This document shows positions 7,544-10,094 of a stretch of DNA of 10,094 nucleotides, in pieces. The stretch is taken from NCBI GenBank assembly GCA_005776735.1, contig SXOM01000253.1:1-10094 (forward strand), read 5' to 3'. Positions within the stretch are counted from its first letter, which is position 1. Every line of letters starts with the position of its first letter. This stretch comes from Pseudomonadota bacterium. GTDB lineage: Bacteria > Myxococcota_A > UBA796 > SXON01. The notes under the pieces are model-generated. The model ran no database searches. It saw nothing but the letters and a program-made list of their open reading frames with translations, and had not been told where the DNA came from. A program made the position numbers and the translations under genes.

Positions 7544-8596
7544 GTGCGCCGACCCGTCGCGAACCCCCCATCGCCGTGGCGCGGCTCGACCGAGTGGGAT
7601 TGTGCGCCACCACCCGCCGACTTGCAGGTGCTGGTCGACGCGTCGCGGTCCATCCTCTCCCGCAACGACAGCCCCGATCTCCCCTTCCGCTACAGCGTCA
7701 ACCCGTACCGGGGGTGCTTCCACGCCTGCGCGTACTGCTACGCACGGCCTTCGCACGAACACCTGGGCCTCGGCGCCGGCAGCGACTTCGACTGGAAGTT
7801 GCTGGTCAAGCCCGATGCACCGCGCCTGCTCGACGCGGCACTTTCGGCCCCCACGTGGGAGCCCCAGGTGCTCATGTTCTCGGGCAACACCGACTGCTAC
7901 CAGCCGCTCGAGCTCCAGTACCGGCTCACGCGGGCGTGCCTCGAGGTGTGCCTCGCCCACGAAAATCCAGTGTCCATCGTCACCAAGTCGGCGCTTCCTC
8001 CGCGCGACCTCGACGTGCTCGCCGCGCTGGCCCGGGGCCCGGGCGTCGAGGTCACCTTCTCCATCCCGTTCTTCGACGCCGAGGTGTGCCGGGCGATCGA
8101 GCCCGGGGCGCCGCCTCCGGCGGCCCGCTTCGCCGCGATGCGGGCGTTGGCCGCGGCCGGTGTGCCCGTCGGGCTGAACATCGCCCCCGCCATCCCCGGC
8201 CTGAACGACCGGGACGTACCGCGGTTGTTGCAGGCCGCGCACGAGGCGGGCGCGTCGTGGGCGATGCTCATGCCCGTGCGGTTGCCCGGGGTGGTCGAGC
8301 AGGTCTTCCGCGAGCGCCTCACCGCCGCGTTCCCCGAGCGGGCGGGCGGCGTGATGGAGCGCATTCGCCGGATGCGCCCCGGCGGCGTGGGCGAGGCCCG
8401 GTTCGGCCGCCGTTTCGCGGGCGAGGGCAAGGAGTGGGAGGCCACGCTCGCCCTCTTCCGCCTCTGGCGAGCCCGGCTCGGCTTTCCGGAGCGGGCACCG
8501 GCCCGCGCCCCGCCCCCGCGCACCCGCCCCCGCGCGCCCGAGTCGCCTCGCCAGGTGCCGCTCTTCGGCGCCCCTACCGGCCAAGGAGCCGGGTGA
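7544..8596 (+). CDS. PA0069-family radical SAM protein (SplB-like)
   Basis: 350-residue radical SAM enzyme related to spore photoproduct lyase-like proteins. The diagnostic block YSVNPYRGCFHACAYCYARP at 50-69 contains cluster ligands C58, C62 and C65, and is followed by HEHLGLG and FDWKLLVK segments characteristic of the PA0069/Rv2578c-type group. GNTDCYQPLE at 114-123, SIVTKS at 144-149 and the ITFSIP-like strand TFSIP at 171-175 continue the barrel. Residues ~315-336 are a Pro/Arg-rich, probably disordered tail leading to QVPLF at 337-341, which resembles a beta sliding clamp-binding peptide. The substrate is not known; a DNA repair role is suggested by the SplB relationship and the tail. 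The GTG start at 7544 lacks a Shine-Dalgarno sequence but sits where a nearby promoter would start transcription. The stop lies 23 nt inside the convergent downstream gene. Confidence 0.93.
   Translation: MRRPVANPPSPWRGSTEWDCAPPPADLQVLVDASRSILSRNDSPDLPFRYSVNPYRGCFHACAYCYARPSHEHLGLGAGSDFDWKLLVKPDAPRLLDAALSAPTWEPQVLMFSGNTDCYQPLELQYRLTRACLEVCLAHENPVSIVTKSALPPRDLDVLAALARGPGVEVTFSIPFFDAEVCRAIEPGAPPPAARFAAMRALAAAGVPVGLNIAPAIPGLNDRDVPRLLQAAHEAGASWAMLMPVRLPGVVEQVFRERLTAAFPERAGGVMERIRRMRPGGVGEARFGRRFAGEGKEWEATLALFRLWRARLGFPERAPARAPPPRTRPRAPESPRQVPLFGAPTGQGAG
8552..8566 (+). other. Candidate beta-clamp-binding peptide QVPLF in the PA0069-like protein
   Basis: Codes residues 337-341 (Q-V-P-L-F), nine residues before the stop, after a Pro/Arg-rich linker. 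The bacterial sliding-clamp consensus is QL[S/D]LF; this matches at Q, L and F, with V for L at position 2. C-terminal placement on a flexible tail is typical of clamp-binding peptides. Binding is inferred from the motif alone. Confidence 0.45.
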
Positions 8597-9017
8597 GCGC
8601 GCGTCGCACCGGGCCCGCCGCGGGCGTCGGCCAGGTCACGGGGACGGGGTGCTCGCCGCGGGCCAACGCGGCCGCGAACGCGGCGAGCGTTTCGGCTTCG
8701 GCGTCGGGCAGGTACCCGTCCACCAGCACCGCCTCGACCGCCGGGCGCGGCGGGGGCGCTTCGCCCGGACGGGAGTAGAACGCCAGGGCGGGAACGATGC
8801 GGACGTCGGTCTTGAGCACGCGCGCCACCCGGAGCGCTTCGACCCGGTGGCGTCCGCCCGCCGCCATCAGCGCCACCTCGGGCCGCGCCGAGCGGGCGAG
8901 CTTCACGACGTCGTCGCCGGGGCCGGGCACCAAGGTCTCGAACACCGGCTGCAAGACCGTGATCAGCCGCAGCCGGAAGGCGGGATCGGCGTCCACGATG
9001 AGCAGGCGCGGCTTCAT
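8574..9017 (-). CDS. Degenerate receiver-domain (pseudo-receiver) protein
   Basis: 147 residues with a receiver-like fold. The first strand and acidic pocket survive (LLIVDADPAFR, D9 and D11). Where the phosphoacceptor aspartate should be (third strand, EVALMAAGG at 47-55), the aligned position is A52, and no aspartate lies in the loop. The late lysine of the K-P-F type is also missing (VDGYLPDAE at 99-107). The protein probably cannot be phosphorylated in the normal way and may act by protein contact. A further stretch rich in Ala/Pro/Arg (~122-147) has no recognised domain. The ATG at 9017 has a perfect GGAGG only 3 nt upstream, tight spacing, but the domain begins immediately so a later start is unlikely. 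It overlaps the PA0069-like gene tail to tail and is divergent from the coiled-coil gene. Confidence 0.78.
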   Translation of the reverse strand: MKPRLLIVDADPAFRLRLITVLQPVFETLVPGPGDDVVKLARSARPEVALMAAGGRHRVEALRVARVLKTDVRIVPALAFYSRPGEAPPPRPAVEAVLVDGYLPDAEAETLAAFAAALARGEHPVPVTWPTPAAGPVRRALTRLLGR

Positions 9018-9020
9018 CCG

Positions 9021-9025
9021 CCTCC
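9021..9025 (-). promoter_or_regulatory. Ribosome binding site of the pseudo-receiver gene
   Basis: GGAGG on the minus strand, the strongest Shine-Dalgarno match in the window but only 3 nt from the ATG at 9017, closer than usual. It may lower translation efficiency. Confidence 0.5.
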
Positions 9026-9100
9026 GTTCGCCGGGCCGCCTGGATTGACGGGGCCTCCGGCGCGGCGTTACGGACGATCGCTACCCCGGATTCCCCCGAC

Positions 9101-9601
9101 ATGTCCACCGACGCCGCCCGCATCGCCGCCATCACGCAAGAGCTCCAGGCCATCCTCGAGGCCCGCCTGGCCGAGCTGGGGACCGCCATGCGCAGCGCCG
9201 AGAGCGTCACCCGGCAGATCGTGAGCGCCGAGCTCGAGATCACCCGGTACAAGCAGTTGCAGGAGACGCTCGGCGCCGAGGCCACCGAGCTCAAGCGCGA
9301 GATGACCGCGCTCCGTGCCCGGGCCGACGAGGTGCGCAGCGCCCACGGCGGCCTCATCGGCGAACGCGACAAGCTGCGCACCGAGGTCACCCGCCTCGAA
9401 GGCGAAGCGCGCGACGGCACCACCGAGACCGAGCGCCTCCGCGCCCGCGCCCGCGCCCTCGAAGCCGAAGCCGACGCCGCCCGCAAGGAGAACGACACCC
9501 TCCGCACCAAGATCAAGTCCCACGAGGACGAGGTGGAGAAGGTGCAGAAGATGAAGGCGGAGCTCAAGGCCAAGATGGCCGCCCTCGGCCTCAAGGACTG
9601 A
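9101..9601 (+). CDS. Hypothetical coiled-coil protein
   Basis: 166 residues, not recognised as a named family. Almost wholly helical and charged. From ~45 to 160 it shows heptad-like spacing of L/A/M/V residues with dense E, R and K, interrupted at HGGLIG (82-87) and DGTT (105-108), so two or three coiled-coil segments are likely. No signal peptide, membrane segment or catalytic motif is visible; a cytosolic oligomeric scaffold is the simplest reading. The N-terminal 40 residues (MSTDAARIAAITQELQAILE and on) are also helical. The ATG at 9101 has no clear Shine-Dalgarno sequence. The next gene starts 6 nt after the stop, so the two form an operon and may form a complex. Length, codon bias and pairing support a real gene; function is unknown. 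Confidence 0.85.
   Translation: MSTDAARIAAITQELQAILEARLAELGTAMRSAESVTRQIVSAELEITRYKQLQETLGAEATELKREMTALRARADEVRSAHGGLIGERDKLRTEVTRLEGEARDGTTETERLRARARALEAEADAARKENDTLRTKIKSHEDEVEKVQKMKAELKAKMAALGLKD
9593..9597 (+). promoter_or_regulatory. Ribosome binding site for the right-edge gene
   Basis: AAGGA within the last codons of the coiled-coil gene, 10 nt before the ATG at 9608; it supports that start and coupled translation. Confidence 0.4.
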
Positions 9602-9607
9602 CGCCGG

Positions 9608-10094
9608 ATGGCCGACCCCACCACCATCCAGGCCGCGGAGACGCTGCTGGCCACCCTCGGTGCCGGGCGCGCGGCCAGCCTGCGCCTCGCCACCGGGCAC
9701 CTGCCGTTCGCGGGCCTCGTGCGCGTGTCCGCCGCCTTCGGCGACGACCTCGCCCGCCTCGGCGAGCTCCAGGGCAGCCTCGACCGCCGGTTGGACGTGC
9801 TGCGGGCGCGCATCGCGCGGCCCCCGATCGAGCCCACCCACGACGACACCACCCCCCGCGACGCGCAGATCGTCCCCGCGGAGGAGCCCCGCGCCGGGGT
9901 GCCCTCGCCGCCGCCGCGCTTGCAGCGCAACCTGGCCATGGGGGGCACCCGGCGGGAGTCGGCCGGAACGCCGCCGGGCCCGCGCCTGCAAGAACGTCGC
10001 GGCCTCGCCGCCGCCCACACGCTCGCGCCCGAGCTCGAATCGCCCCAACCGCCGCCGGTGCGGGCGGTCACTCCCGCCACGCCGCCCCCCGCGC
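9608..10094 (+). CDS. Hypothetical protein, helical N-terminus then Pro-rich region, C-terminus cut by window edge
   Basis: 162 residues are visible from an ATG 6 nt after the coiled-coil gene's stop, and the frame is open to the window edge. Residues 1-~75 look helical and amphipathic (QAAETLLATLGAGRAASL; LARLGELQGSLDRRLDVLRA). From ~76 on the sequence is rich in Pro, Arg, Glu and Thr and probably disordered. A short motif PRLQ occurs twice, at 103-106 and 125-128, 22 residues apart and each preceded by prolines, and may be a repeated binding peptide. No signal sequence, membrane segment or enzymatic motif is seen. Adjacency suggests it partners the coiled-coil protein. I do not recognise the family; a folded domain could lie beyond the edge. 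Confidence 0.8.
   Translation, partial: MADPTTIQAAETLLATLGAGRAASLRLATGHLPFAGLVRVSAAFGDDLARLGELQGSLDRRLDVLRARIARPPIEPTHDDTTPRDAQIVPAEEPRAGVPSPPPRLQRNLAMGGTRRESAGTPPGPRLQERRGLAAAHTLAPELESPQPPPVRAVTPATPPPA

Noticed and set aside
8613..8625. GCCCG-CCG-CGGGC hairpin just past the PA0069-like gene's stop
   Set aside because: Only a 5-bp stem, no U-tract, and it lies within the opposite gene's coding sequence; expected often at this GC content.
9045..9073. TTGACG with a weak downstream hexamer as a promoter for the coiled-coil gene
   Set aside because: The -35 match is good, but the hexamer at 16-18 nt spacing (TTACGG or neighbours) matches the -10 consensus poorly.
7897..10080. 727-codon minus-strand frame at the right end
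   Set aside because: Ser/Arg/Ala-rich shadow crossing three real genes on both strands; no domain signature.
1..10094. Mobile element, prophage, CRISPR or defence island
   Set aside because: No transposase, integrase, Cas, toxin-antitoxin or nuclease motif, no direct-repeat array and no tRNA-flanked boundary; composition is mostly uniform.

Overview
The window is very GC-rich, single-copy bacterial chromosomal DNA with tightly packed genes. Strong G/C third-position bias, GTG starts, single-domain receivers and paired B12-type radical SAM genes fit a Myxococcota/deltaproteobacterium-like genome, but this assignment is an inference because the window holds no rRNA or other taxonomic marker. 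I see no tRNA, rRNA, CRISPR array, insertion sequence, integrase or phage gene.

Left block, minus strand (7491 down to 1). In transcription order: an aldo/keto reductase (7491-6610), a 51-nt gap, a stand-alone CheY-like receiver protein (6558-6166), a polytopic membrane protein with GT-C glycosyltransferase character (6169-4520, overlapping the receiver gene by 4 nt), the bifunctional UDP-GlcNAc synthesis enzyme GlmU (4491-3148), a 199-nt spacer with a perfect 19-bp inverted repeat just behind the glmU stop, and two consecutive cobalamin-binding-type radical SAM enzymes (2948-1545, and 1526 running off the left edge). From the receiver to the left edge all genes face the same way, and apart from the spacer the gaps are 28 nt or less. 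This can be read as an envelope or lipid-glycan module: GlmU supplies UDP-GlcNAc, the membrane protein could transfer sugar from a polyprenyl carrier, and the radical SAM enzymes could modify a lipid or sugar carbon. The common pathway is a hypothesis.

Right block (7492 to 10094). A 52-nt divergent spacer separates the aldo/keto reductase from a plus-strand PA0069/SplB-like radical SAM protein (7544-8596). That protein probably has a leaderless GTG-initiated mRNA, and its flexible tail ends in a sliding-clamp-like QVPLF peptide. Its 3' end overlaps by 23 nt the convergent gene for a degenerate receiver (pseudo-receiver) protein (9017-8574). After an 83-nt divergent spacer comes a two-gene plus-strand unit: a coiled-coil protein (9101-9601) and a helical, then Pro-rich protein (9608 to beyond the right edge). 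Neither is recognised.

No gene-free stretch exceeds 200 bases. Very long open frames opposite the real genes are a composition effect and are not annotated.
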